A stretch of 64,000 nt of DNA from DASUBV01 sp036501025. GTDB taxonomy: Bacteria; Actinomycetota; Actinomycetes; Streptosporangiales; Streptosporangiaceae. This document shows, piece after piece, positions 24,267-32,714 of the stretch. A model generated the notes under the pieces. That model did not search any database. It was not told the DNA's origin and worked only from the letters and a program-made list of their open reading frames with translations. Within the stretch, counting starts at the first letter, position 1. Every line of letters starts with the position of its first letter. The stretch lies in the NCBI GenBank assembly GCA_036501025.1, contig DASYBB010000059.1, positions 1 through 64,000 of the forward strand, given 5' to 3'. Position numbers and translations under genes: made by a program.

Positions 24267-25974
24267 CGGCTTCGTCATCCTCGGGCAGGCCGGACGGGTC
24301 CGGGATCTCAGTATCGCGGGAGGCAATAGTTTCGGCAGGCGGGTCAGAGGTATCGGGGATCACCGGCAGGGTGAAGCAGAACCGGGCCCCGTTCGTCGCC
24401 GTGGTGTCGAGCCAGATCCGGCCGCCGTGGTACTCGATGATCTTGCGCGTCATGGCCAGGCCGATGCCGGTGCCGGGGTAGGTGCTCTTGTCGTGCAGGC
24501 GCTGGAAGATCACGAAGATCCGCTCGGCGTACTCGGCGCTGATCCCGATGCCGTTGTCGGCCACGGCGAACACCGAGTAGTCCCCGTCGCGCTCGGCCGT
24601 GACAAAGACCCGCGGGGCCCGCTCGCCGCGGAACTTGATGGCGTTGCTGAGCAGGTTCTGGAAGACGGCGGTCAGCAGGGTCGGCTCGGCCCGCACCGTG
24701 GGCAGCTCGCCCGCCGTGATCTCGGCCCGCGACCGGCGGATGGCCGTGGCCAGGTTGGCCTCCGCCTGGGCCAGCAGGTCGGCCGCGGGGACCGGCACCC
24801 GCTGCTGCTCGACGCGGCCGACCCGGCTGAACGCCAGCAGGTCGTTGATCAGCATCTGCATGCGCTTGGCGCCGTCGACGGCGTACTCGATGTACTGATC
24901 AGCCTTCTCGTCCAGCTGGCCGCCGTAGCGGCGCTGCAGCAGCTGGCAGAAGCTGGCCACCTTGCGGAGCGGCTCCTGCAGGTCGTGCGAGGCGACGTAG
25001 GCGAACTGCTCGAGCTCGGAGTTCGAGCGCTGCAGGTCGTGGGACCGCTGCTCCAGGCTGGTGTTGGCCCCCCGCACCGCCGACAGCTCGCTCAGGATCC
25101 GCTCGCGCATCGAGTCGACGTCGGCGCCGAGGTCGCGGACCTCGCGCGGGCCGCTCTGGCTCAGCTCGTGCCCGAAATCGCCGTCGGCCACCTGCCGGGC
25201 GTCGGCGGCCAGCCGGGCCAGCGGCACGATCGTGGTCCGGCGGACGCCGATGGTCAGCAGGATGACGATGAGCAGCAGGCCGACCGCGATGCCGATGAAC
25301 GCCGCGTCCAGCGTGTCGGCGGCGTCGCCGAGCCGGGTCAGGGCCTGCGCGCGCTCGGTCGAGATGTTGCGCTGCAGGGCCGTCAGGCTGGCCCGGATGC
25401 TGTCGAAGTCGGCCTTGCCCCGGGCCGGGCCAGGGCTGGCCGGGACCTTCCCCGTGGCCTGGACGGCGCGCATCACCGGGATCGCGTACCCGGTGCGCCA
25501 GTCACTGGCCGCGCTCAGCACCCGCGTCACCTCGGCCTCGGCACGCGGATCGCCGGCCAGGACCTGGTGCAGCCGGCGCACCGCCTGCTGCTGGCCGGCC
25601 ACGCCGAGGGGGTAGGGCCGCAGGAAGACCTGCTGCCCGCTGAGGGCGTAGCCGCGGATCCCGGTTTCCTGGTTGAGCAGGGCGGCTTCGAGCTGCGAGG
25701 CCTGGAAGGAGGCGGGGTCGAGCCGGGTCACGACCTGCTGGCGGGCGCTGCCCAGGCCGGCCAGGGCCAGCGCGCCGATCACGATGGCGGCCACCGAGAA
25801 CGCGGTCATGACCGCGATGCCGACCGCCACCAGCCGGCCCGCGGGCCAGCCCGTGCCGCGCAGGCTGGCCCACCCCATCCGGCCGGCCGGCACCGCGCTG
25901 GCGGGGTTGGCCTCTGCCGGGGCGGTCACGGCGGGCGGGCTGGTCTCCGGGCTGGTCTCCGGCGGCGCGGTCAT
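24259..25974 (-). CDS. CHASE3-HAMP sensor histidine kinase
   Basis: A 571-aa membrane kinase. A Pro-rich N-tail precedes TM1 (about 48-75). A periplasmic CHASE3 domain (about 76-220; ETGIRGYALSGQQVFLRPYP) and TM2 (about 225-245) follow, then HAMP. The HisKA phospho-His is in YVASHDLQEPLRKV. The HATPase domain has NLLSNAIKF (N box), VADNGIGIS (G1) and YPGTGIGLAMT (G2). The kinase class DLQEP is that of phytochrome-type kinases that signal to single-domain receivers, one of which lies directly downstream. It overlaps the upstream receiver-PP2C gene by 4 bp. The signal is unknown. Confidence 0.95.
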   Translation of the reverse strand: MTAPPETSPETSPPAVTAPAEANPASAVPAGRMGWASLRGTGWPAGRLVAVGIAVMTAFSVAAIVIGALALAGLGSARQQVVTRLDPASFQASQLEAALLNQETGIRGYALSGQQVFLRPYPLGVAGQQQAVRRLHQVLAGDPRAEAEVTRVLSAASDWRTGYAIPVMRAVQATGKVPASPGPARGKADFDSIRASLTALQRNISTERAQALTRLGDAADTLDAAFIGIAVGLLLIVILLTIGVRRTTIVPLARLAADARQVADGDFGHELSQSGPREVRDLGADVDSMRERILSELSAVRGANTSLEQRSHDLQRSNSELEQFAYVASHDLQEPLRKVASFCQLLQRRYGGQLDEKADQYIEYAVDGAKRMQMLINDLLAFSRVGRVEQQRVPVPAADLLAQAEANLATAIRRSRAEITAGELPTVRAEPTLLTAVFQNLLSNAIKFRGERAPRVFVTAERDGDYSVFAVADNGIGISAEYAERIFVIFQRLHDKSTYPGTGIGLAMTRKIIEYHGGRIWLDTTATNGARFCFTLPVIPDTSDPPAETIASRDTEIPDPSGLPEDDEADD

Positions 25975-27194
25975 TGCGGCCCCCCGGCCGGGTAGCCGAG
26001 GGCCAGCACGGCGAGGTCGTCGTCCAGCTCGCCGCCGTTCAGCAGCCGGACCTGCTCCACCAGGGCGTCCACGAGCTCGTCATCGCGGTGCTGGCGCCCG
26101 GCGCCGGCCGGCGCCGAGCTCAGTCGGGTCTCGGCCAGCCTGATCAGCCCGTCGCCGCCGAGCCGCTCGGTGCCCGCCCCAATCCGGCCCTCGATCAGGC
26201 CGTCGGTGTACATCAGGACCGACCACTCGGCGCCCAGCGTGACCTCGCTGCTGCGCCAGCGCATGGTCGGGCCGATGCCCAGCGGCAGGCACGTCGGGGC
26301 GCTGAGCTCCCGCGCCGAGCCGCCGGCCAGCAGCAGCGGCGGCGGGTGGCCGGCCAGGTACAGGCGGCCGCCCGCCCGGTCCGGGGCGATGGACAGCACG
26401 ACCGCGGTGGTGAACATCCGGTCGTGCTGCCGCTCGTGCTCCAGCACCCGCTCCACGGCCGTCAGGGTCTCCTCCATCGGGCGGCCGGCCAGCACCATCG
26501 TCCGCCACGCGACCCGCAGGCACACCCCGAGCGCCGCCTCGTCGGGGCCGCGGCCGCACACGTCACCGACCAGGACGTGCACCCAGTGGTCGGCCGTCTC
26601 CACCACGTCATAGAAGTCGCCGCCGAGCAGGCTCTGCCCGCCGCCGGGCCGGTACCGCGTCGCGACGGTGATCCGGGCGTCGGCGAGGACGGGCGAGGGC
26701 AGCAGGCCGCGCTCCAGCCGCAAGTTCTCCCGGGCGATGATCTGCGCCTCCTGCAGCTGCCGCTGGGCCTCCTCCAGGGACCGCCGTTCCACCGCGTAGC
26801 GGATGACCCGGTGCAGCATCTGCCCGTCAACCTGGCCCTTGACCAGGTAGTCCTGGGCGCCCGCCCGGACCGCGGCGGCGCCCAGGTGCTCGTCGGCCAG
26901 GCCGGTCAGGACCACCACGGCCACGCTCGGCAGGTGCTCGTGCAGCCAGCGCACCCCGTCCAGGCCGCGGGCATCGGGCAGGCCGAGGTCGAGTAGCACG
27001 CAGCTGATCCCCGGCGGCAGCGGCGTCGCCCCGGCCAGCGAGCGCGCCCGGACCGCGGTGACCGGCGCGGCGGCGTCCAGCAGGAGCTCCTCGACGAGCA
27101 GGGCGTCGCCGTCGTCGTCCTCGACGAGCAGCACCTGGATGTGTTCCGGCGCGACGGCCGGCGCCTGGGCCTCGATGATGTCCCGGGTTGACAT
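25971..27194 (-). CDS. Receiver-PP2C (RsbU/SpoIIE-type) phosphatase
   Basis: A 407-aa protein. The receiver domain at residues 18-135 has VEDDDGD and the Asp in CVLLDLGLPDARG. A coiled-coil linker (about 140-170, RRSLEEAQRQLQEAQIIARE) leads to a PP2C/SpoIIE phosphatase domain with GGDFYDVVE, VGDVCGRGPDE and MYTDGLIEG supplying the metal ligands. Such RssB/RsbU-like proteins dephosphorylate STAS antagonists when the receiver is phosphorylated. It heads the operon with the CHASE3 kinase, which links two-component input to partner switching. The start at 27194 was chosen for the AGGG-spaced ATG; upstream residues lack conservation. Confidence 0.93.
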   Translation of the reverse strand: MSTRDIIEAQAPAVAPEHIQVLLVEDDDGDALLVEELLLDAAAPVTAVRARSLAGATPLPPGISCVLLDLGLPDARGLDGVRWLHEHLPSVAVVVLTGLADEHLGAAAVRAGAQDYLVKGQVDGQMLHRVIRYAVERRSLEEAQRQLQEAQIIARENLRLERGLLPSPVLADARITVATRYRPGGGQSLLGGDFYDVVETADHWVHVLVGDVCGRGPDEAALGVCLRVAWRTMVLAGRPMEETLTAVERVLEHERQHDRMFTTAVVLSIAPDRAGGRLYLAGHPPPLLLAGGSARELSAPTCLPLGIGPTMRWRSSEVTLGAEWSVLMYTDGLIEGRIGAGTERLGGDGLIRLAETRLSSAPAGAGRQHRDDELVDALVEQVRLLNGGELDDDLAVLALGYPAGGPQ

Positions 27195-27451
27195 ATGCCC
27201 TATTTCGCCGTTCCCTCGTGCCGCCAGCACCCGGTCCAGACGACCCGGGCCGACCCAGTGCCAACGTGATCCGCCGGCGAGCGCCGGCCGGCGGCCAGCT
27301 GGAGATGGACCAGTATCCAGCGTCCAGGCCGGCTTGTACTAGAGATTACGGCAGTTGTCCGTCCCGCCCGGCGCCCTCGCCCGGTTGTTTGCGCGGCGGC
27401 TGGCGCGGTACCAGAGGGCTGCGCACCACGACCAGCACGAGGGCGGTGGAG

Positions 27452-28243
27452 ATGGAGATCGGTGAGGTAAGCGAGGTCCGGGACGGCGGCGTCCGCTCGG
27501 ACCCGCCGGCGGAGGCCACCGATATCGCGGCCGGGGTCAGCGAGCTGCACGACGTCCTGCTGAGCACGCAGAGCATCGAGGACTTCGTGCAGGAACTCGC
27601 CGTCCAGGCGGCGCAGCTGATCGCCGACAGCCTGTCGTGCGGTATCACCCTGCGCCGCGGCACCCAGCACGAGACAGTGGCCTGCAGCGACGAGCTGGCG
27701 GGCCGGGTGAACGGGCTGCAGTACTCGCTGGGGGAGGGCCCGTGCCTGACGGCGCTGGCCGACGGCCGCCCGGCGCACAGCACGGACCTGACCGCCGAGC
27801 CGCGCTGGCCGCAGTTCGCGGCCGCGGCGGTGGCCATCGGTGTCCGGTCCGCACTGTCGCTGCCGCTGATCGCCCAGGAGCAGGTCATCGGCGCACTGAA
27901 CCTGTACGCGCGCGGCCCGGACGCCTTCGGCCCGGCGCAGACCCGGCTCGCGGAGAAGTTCGCCGAGAACGCCGCCGGCGCGCTGGCCCTGGGCCAGCGC
28001 CTGGTCTCCTATGCCAGCCTGACCGGCCAGCTGCGGGCCGCGCTGGACTCGCGGGCGGTCATCGACCAGGCCGTCGGCATCATCATGGGCCAGGAGCGCT
28101 GGACCCAGGACCGGGCGTTCGCGGCCCTGCGGACCGCTTCGCAGAATCGTAATGTCAAGCTCCGTGCGCTGGCCGAGGAGATCGTCAGGGGGGTGGCGGG
28201 GGAGGCGCCGGTGCCGCCTCCGTTCGAGACGGGCCAGCCCTGA
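27452..28243 (+). CDS. GAF-ANTAR antiterminator protein
   Basis: A 263-aa cytosolic protein. A GAF domain (about 40-175; YSLGEGPCLTALADGRPAHS) is followed by an ANTAR RNA-binding domain (about 190-250) with the signature AVIDQAVGIIMGQERWTQDR and ALRTASQNRNVKLR. ANTAR proteins bind paired hexaloop hairpins in leader RNAs and prevent termination. ATG 27452 has GAGGG 8 nt upstream; an in-frame GTG at 27446 is the alternative. The 3' end overlaps the convergent STAS gene by 59 bp. It is divergent from the kinase operon. Its RNA targets are unknown. Confidence 0.9.
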   Translation: MEIGEVSEVRDGGVRSDPPAEATDIAAGVSELHDVLLSTQSIEDFVQELAVQAAQLIADSLSCGITLRRGTQHETVACSDELAGRVNGLQYSLGEGPCLTALADGRPAHSTDLTAEPRWPQFAAAAVAIGVRSALSLPLIAQEQVIGALNLYARGPDAFGPAQTRLAEKFAENAAGALALGQRLVSYASLTGQLRAALDSRAVIDQAVGIIMGQERWTQDRAFAALRTASQNRNVKLRALAEEIVRGVAGEAPVPPPFETGQP

Positions 28244-28586
28244 TCGGCGCGGCCCGCGCGGCGCTGAGGCTGTCGAATACCGGGATCAGGTGATCCACGC
28301 CGGTGATGGCCAGCAGGCGGCGGACGATCGGGGCGCGCGCGGCCAGGCGCACCTCGCCCCCGCCGGCCCGGGCCCGCTGCTGGGCGCGGGCGAAGGCGGC
28401 GGCCCCGGCGCAGGCGCAGAAGGTGGTCCGGCTCAGGTCCACGATCAGGATCGTGATGCCCTGGTTCAGCACGGCCAGCAGGGTGTCCCGGATGTCCTCG
28501 GCGTTGGCGATGTCGATCTCGTCGGGCATGGTGACAACCGCCACTGGGTGAGCCCAGTCGACCGGGAAGTTATCCAGGGACGCCAC
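28185..28586 (-). CDS. STAS-domain protein lacking the phosphorylatable serine
   Basis: A 133-aa SpoIIAA-like STAS protein (residues 5-105; VAVVTMPDEIDIANAEDIRD, ILIVDLSRTTFCACAGAAAF). In SpoIIAA and RsbV the loop reads FxDSSG, with the Ser phosphorylated by the anti-sigma kinase; here it is FCACAG, so the acceptor is missing. The tail is a poly-proline run encoded by DNA that overlaps the end of the GAF-ANTAR gene on the other strand. It could act as a constitutive antagonist, as a scaffold, or be non-functional in switching. Confidence 0.85.
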   Translation of the reverse strand: MASLDNFPVDWAHPVAVVTMPDEIDIANAEDIRDTLLAVLNQGITILIVDLSRTTFCACAGAAAFARAQQRARAGGGEVRLAARAPIVRRLLAITGVDHLIPVFDSLSAARAAPIRAGPSRTEAAPAPPPPPP

Positions 28587-28674
28587 AGCGCTCCGCTAGT
28601 GCGAAGAGGGAGGGGGCGAGCCGCGTCTCTGGACTCAGGTGTGCCGGTCACCTGCGCCGGCGCTCGGCATCTTA

Positions 28675-29028
28675 TTAGGTGGGTTTGGGCGCTGCAACCA
28701 GCGCCTCGTCCAGGCTGGCGAACAGGTGGAACATCGTGTCCATGCCGGTCACCTTGAAGATGCGCAGCAGCGTCGGCTGGGTCGCGACCAGCAGCATCTC
28801 GCCGCCCGCGGCGGCCAGCCGCTTGTGCGCCCGCACCAGGACGTTGAGCCCGGTCGAGTCGCAGAACTCGGTCTCGCTCATGTCGACGATCAAGGCGCTG
28901 GCGCCGTCGCCGAGCCCGGCCACGATCGCGGACCGCAGGTCCGCCGCGTTGGTCGCGTCCACCTCGACCGCGCCCCGCACCACGGGCACGCCGTTCACGT
29001 GGCTGAGCTGATCAGGTTGCTCGGACAC
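28675..29028 (-). CDS. STAS-domain anti-sigma factor antagonist
   Basis: A 117-aa SpoIIAA/RsbV-like protein. The STAS fold spans residues 8-110, with VRGAVEVDATNAADLRSAI and the phosphorylation loop FCDSTGLNVLV retaining Ser. It would bind and inactivate an ATPase-type anti-sigma factor when unphosphorylated. Several HATPase and PP2C partners are encoded nearby. It is one of three consecutive STAS genes (28185-29423) with separate start sites. Confidence 0.9.
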   Translation of the reverse strand: MSEQPDQLSHVNGVPVVRGAVEVDATNAADLRSAIVAGLGDGASALIVDMSETEFCDSTGLNVLVRAHKRLAAAGGEMLLVATQPTLLRIFKVTGMDTMFHLFASLDEALVAAPKPT

Positions 29029-29093
29029 GCTGGTCTCCAGTGTCGGAAAACTGCCGGGAACAGGAAATGCCTAGCCTACGGTGCCCGGCCACG

Positions 29094-29423
29094 CTACGCG
29101 GCCGTGGCCTCATCCAGGCTGACGTGGACCCGGAGCACCCGGTGCAGGCCCATCAGGGTCAGCATCCGCAGCACCATGCCGTCCGGCTGGACGGCCAGCC
29201 GCAGCTGAGCGTGATGGGCGGCCGCCGCGTCGTGCGCCAGCAGCAGGTAGCGGACGCCGGAGGAGTCGCAGAAGGCCGTCGACGTCAGGTCAGCGATGAT
29301 CACCCCGGCGCCGGAGGCGCAGGCCGCGCGCAGCTCCGCGCCGACCGTCGCCGAGTTCGAGATGTCGATCTCGGCCGGCAGCGCCACGACGACCAGCTCG
29401 CCGGCGCCGTGTCGATCACTCAT
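29094..29423 (-). CDS. STAS-domain anti-sigma factor antagonist
   Basis: A 109-aa STAS protein with VVALPAEIDISNSATVGAEL and the intact loop FCDSSGVRYLL. The ATG at 29423 has GGGAG about 10 nt upstream, while an in-frame ATG at 29468 has none. It lies 65 bp from the start-side of the receiver-GAF-PP2C gene and may be the end of the long rsbR-led operon. Its likely partners are the neighbouring HATPase proteins and the PP2C encoded just upstream. Confidence 0.88.
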   Translation of the reverse strand: MSDRHGAGELVVVALPAEIDISNSATVGAELRAACASGAGVIIADLTSTAFCDSSGVRYLLLAHDAAAAHHAQLRLAVQPDGMVLRMLTLMGLHRVLRVHVSLDEATAA

Positions 29424-29488
29424 CGCTGAGCCGCTCCCTGCTGCAGCTGACCGGGCAACCTCCGACATAATTTTCGCGCCCCGGGCAT

Positions 29489-31084
29489 CTATTGTCCAGC
29501 GCCCTGAGCCCGGTCGGCACGGCGCAGCGCGATCAGCGCGACATCGTCTTCGCGGGCGCCGAACAGGGCCAGGATCCGGTCGGTGAAGGCGTCCAGGCTC
29601 TCGCCGGGGTCGCCCTGCGCCGCGGCCCGGCGAAGCCGCTCCAGGTTGTCGTCGAGAGCGCTGCCGCGGTCCTCGACCAGGCCATCGGTGATCATCAGGA
29701 GGGTGCCGCCCGGCGGCAGCACCGCCCGCTCGAGATGGGCCACGTCGACCGGCGCGCCGAGCAGCATCCCGCCCTGCCCGCGGTAGGCGGCCGGGCCGGC
29801 GCCGATCAGCAGCGGCGGGATGTGGCCGCAGTTGACGATCTCCAGCTCGCCGGTGGCGACGTCCAGCTGGACCAGGCACATCGTCGCGATGATGTTCGGG
29901 TGGTAGCGCTGCAGGACCGTGTTGACCAGGCCGGCGATGGCCCGCGGCGGGTGGCCCTCGCCCGCGAACGCCCGCAGCGCGTGCCGCAGCTCGCCCATCA
30001 CGGTCGCCGCGTGCAGCGAGTGGCCCTGGACGTCGCCGATCGCGGCCACGACCAGGTCGCCCTGCTCGAGCACCTCGTAGAAGTCCCCGCCGATCTCGGC
30101 CTGGTCGCTGGCCGGCACGTACCGGGCGCACATCTGGAGGCCGGGCAGCTCGGGCAGGGCCGAGGGAAGCAGGCTGCGCTGCAGGGTCAGCGCCACCAGG
30201 TGCTCGTCGGCGTAGGCGCGCAGCGCCTCCACGGCCAGCGCCACGGACTGGACGAGCTGGCGGAGGATCTGCTGCTCGTCCTGGTCGGCCAGGCTCCGCG
30301 GGTCGACCACGATCACGACGGGCGCCCGCCCCGCCTTGGCCCGGCAGACGGCCACGCAGGCGTCGCCCGGCAGGGCCGTGTCCGGGACAAGCCGGCGCCA
30401 CTCGTCGCGGTCGATCTGGGCGATCGCGTAGAAGGCGCCGCCGGTCAGCACCCGGGCGGCCAGCGTGTCGGCCAGCGTGATCGGCCCGCCCTGCTGGGTC
30501 AGCTCGCCCTGCGCGGACACCGAGAACCGGCGCAGCTGGCCCTCGGGCAGGACCAGGAGCACTCCCGACGGGGCACCGAAGATCTCCGCCGCTCCCTGCG
30601 CCGCGGTGCGGGCCAGCCGGTCGAAGGTCTCGGCCGCGTTCATGGCCAGCGTCACCTGCGTCAGGGCGGTCAGCCGGGCCGCCGTGCGCTCGGCCTGGCG
30701 CCGGGCCCGGAAGTAGCGCAGCGTCGCGGTCACCGTGGCCAGGAACTCCTCGGCCTGGATGGGCTCGGCCAGGTAGGCGTCGGCGCCCTCGTTCAGGCCC
30801 AGCGCCCGGTCGGCGACGGCCACGGCGACGGCTGACACCTGGATGACGGGGATCGCGGCCGTGGCCGGGTCCGACTTGATCCGCCCGCACACCTCGGTCC
30901 CGCTCAGGTCCGGCAGCCGGACGTCGAGCACCACCAGGTCGATCCCGGTCAGCCGGTCCAGGGCCTCGCGCCCGGTGGCGGCCTCGACCACCCGGTGACC
31001 GTCGCCGCGCAGCCAGCTGGCCAGCAGGTAGCGCTTGGCCTCGGAGTCATCTGCCACCAGGACCGTTGCGGGTGCCTCACTCAT
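29489..31084 (-). CDS. Receiver-GAF-PP2C phosphatase
   Basis: A 531-aa protein: receiver (residues 5-120; VLVADDSEAKR, Asp in LVVLDVRLPDLSG), GAF (about 150-300) and SpoIIE/PP2C (about 320-525). The PP2C metal-binding motifs are GGDFYEVLE, IGDVQGHSLHA and MITDGLVEDRG. The receiver end shows LAEP in place of the usual KP after a hydrophobic residue (AYLAEPIQ), so the conserved Lys is replaced and phosphorylation behaviour may be atypical. The ATG overlaps the hybrid-kinase stop by 8 bp, making it part of the rsbR-S-T operon. It probably dephosphorylates one of the STAS proteins encoded next door. Confidence 0.93.
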   Translation of the reverse strand: MSEAPATVLVADDSEAKRYLLASWLRGDGHRVVEAATGREALDRLTGIDLVVLDVRLPDLSGTEVCGRIKSDPATAAIPVIQVSAVAVAVADRALGLNEGADAYLAEPIQAEEFLATVTATLRYFRARRQAERTAARLTALTQVTLAMNAAETFDRLARTAAQGAAEIFGAPSGVLLVLPEGQLRRFSVSAQGELTQQGGPITLADTLAARVLTGGAFYAIAQIDRDEWRRLVPDTALPGDACVAVCRAKAGRAPVVIVVDPRSLADQDEQQILRQLVQSVALAVEALRAYADEHLVALTLQRSLLPSALPELPGLQMCARYVPASDQAEIGGDFYEVLEQGDLVVAAIGDVQGHSLHAATVMGELRHALRAFAGEGHPPRAIAGLVNTVLQRYHPNIIATMCLVQLDVATGELEIVNCGHIPPLLIGAGPAAYRGQGGMLLGAPVDVAHLERAVLPPGGTLLMITDGLVEDRGSALDDNLERLRRAAAQGDPGESLDAFTDRILALFGAREDDVALIALRRADRAQGAGQ

Positions 31085-32714
31085 CGCCCGCTCCCCTGAT
31101 CCGGTTGATGGCATAGCGCAGCCGGTCGGCAGTCAGCTGATCCTTGCGCAGCAGGCCGCTGGCCCGGGTCGGCAGCTCGCCGGGGTCCCCCGACGTGATG
31201 ACGATGGCCGGGATGCCCGCGGGCAGGCGCTCCAGCAGAGCGTAACCGTCCAGACCGGGCATCCGCAGGTCGACCAGGGCCAGCTCCACCGGGCCGGCCA
31301 TGAGGGCGGCCAGGGCCGCCTCGCCGTCGGCGGCCTCGATGACCCGTCCGGCCAGGCCGGTGAGCAGGCCGCGCAGCAGCTGGCGGAAGTCCGGGTCATC
31401 GTCGGCGACGAGCACCACGCCGAGGGCGGGCATCCCGTGCGGCAGCCGCAGGGTCACCGTGGTCCCGCGGCCCGGCTCGGACGTCAGGCCCAAGTGGCCG
31501 CCGAGCAGCTCGGTCAGCCGCCGGGCGTAGGGCAGGCCGAGGCCGGTCCCGCCCCGCCGGACCCCGGAAACCTGGAAGAACTCCTCGAAGACCCGCTCGG
31601 TCTGGCCGGGGGGAATGCCGATGCCGGTGTCGGCGACCAGGAAATCGACGTGCCCGGCGGCGGCCCGGACGGTGAGCCGGACCTCGCCGTCATCGGTGTA
31701 CTTCAGGCCGTTGGACAGCAGGTTGCGCAGGATCGCGGTCAGCGCGACCTCGTCGGTGAGCAGCTCGCCGGGGGCGTCGGCGGCGTCCACGACCAGGCTG
31801 ACCGGCCGGTTCTCGGTCATCGGGCGCAGCAGCGCCCGCAGCCGGGCCAGCAGCGCGGGCAGGTCGACCGGGGCCGGGTCCGCCTGCAGCTGGCCCGATT
31901 CCGCCTTGGCCGTGTCGAGCAGGTCATTGACCAGGGCGAGCAGCCCGGCGCCGGCGCCGGCGATCAGGGACACCTGATGGCGCTGGTCGGCGGTCAGCTC
32001 GCCGCCCGCCGACGTCAGCAGGCCGGCCAGCCCGATGATGGAGTTGAGCGGGCTGCGCAGCTCGTGGCTGACGTTGGCCCAGAAGCGGTCCTTGGCCGCC
32101 GAGGCCTCGCGCAGCCGCTCCGACTTCTCCTCGAGCTCGGCGTACAGGGCCACCACGCCCCGGTTGGTCTGCTCCAGCTCATCCGACAACTGGCTGTACA
32201 GGGCCATGACGCCCCGGTTAGTCTCCTCCAGCTCGCGGTTGAGGAGCAGGAGCTCGGCGCGCTGCTGCTGGACCTCGGCGAGCGCCCCGATCAGGTCCTC
32301 GTTCTGCCGGCGCAGCTCGTCGAGGGCCGATACCGGCAGCAGGGCGGCCAGCCGGAACCGCGCCGCCGCGAGGTCCGGGCGGCTGCCCGGCGGCCGGTGC
32401 CGGGCCAACTCCAGGACCGCCCCGGTCGTCGTCACGCGGTCCATCAGCCGGGCCGCGGCGGCCAGGGCATCGCGGGGCGGCGGCCCGTCGTGCTCGATGC
32501 GGATGATCAGCTCGCCGTCGCCGGCCAGGAAGATCATGGTGGCCACCTGGCCGGCGATGACCAGCTCGCGGCCGACCTCGCTCAGCGCCGTGGCCACCCG
32601 GACCTCATCCTGGCGCTCCAGGCCCAGCTCGGCGGCGACCTCGCGGCCGAGCTGGCGGGCCGAGAACACGCCGGCCGTGTCCCGGACCTCTACGCGCACC
32701 AGCTCGCTGGTCAT
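31077..32714 (-). CDS. Hybrid histidine kinase with N-terminal ATPase-like domain and C-terminal receiver
   Basis: A 545-aa soluble protein. Residues 1-130 resemble an RsbT/RsbW-type HATPase fold (SARQLGREVAAELGL, ATALSEVGRELV), but the nucleotide-binding motifs look eroded. A coiled coil (about 135-200) contains a repeated ETNRGVxALYxxL unit. HisKA follows (WANVSHELRSPLNSIIGLAG), then HATPase (NLLSNGLKYT, VADTGIGIP, GGTGLGLPYAR) and a receiver (VADDDPDFRQ, Asp in LALVDLRMPGLDG). There are no membrane helices. ATG 32714 overlaps the ATPase-PP2C stop (ATGA). It appears to take its input from the stressosome proteins encoded ahead of it. Confidence 0.92.
   Translation of the reverse strand: MTSELVRVEVRDTAGVFSARQLGREVAAELGLERQDEVRVATALSEVGRELVIAGQVATMIFLAGDGELIIRIEHDGPPPRDALAAAARLMDRVTTTGAVLELARHRPPGSRPDLAAARFRLAALLPVSALDELRRQNEDLIGALAEVQQQRAELLLLNRELEETNRGVMALYSQLSDELEQTNRGVVALYAELEEKSERLREASAAKDRFWANVSHELRSPLNSIIGLAGLLTSAGGELTADQRHQVSLIAGAGAGLLALVNDLLDTAKAESGQLQADPAPVDLPALLARLRALLRPMTENRPVSLVVDAADAPGELLTDEVALTAILRNLLSNGLKYTDDGEVRLTVRAAAGHVDFLVADTGIGIPPGQTERVFEEFFQVSGVRRGGTGLGLPYARRLTELLGGHLGLTSEPGRGTTVTLRLPHGMPALGVVLVADDDPDFRQLLRGLLTGLAGRVIEAADGEAALAALMAGPVELALVDLRMPGLDGYALLERLPAGIPAIVITSGDPGELPTRASGLLRKDQLTADRLRYAINRIRGAGDE

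Noticed and set aside
27195..27451. CCGCCGG/CCGGCGG hairpin (27271-27294) as a riboswitch or ANTAR target
   Set aside because: A single GC-rich hairpin is common at this base composition; the paired hexaloop structure expected of ANTAR targets is not seen.
29094..30890. 598-codon minus-strand frame ending in a STAS domain
   Set aside because: Only the last 109 codons are real (29094-29423); the rest is an out-of-frame shadow of the receiver-GAF-PP2C gene.
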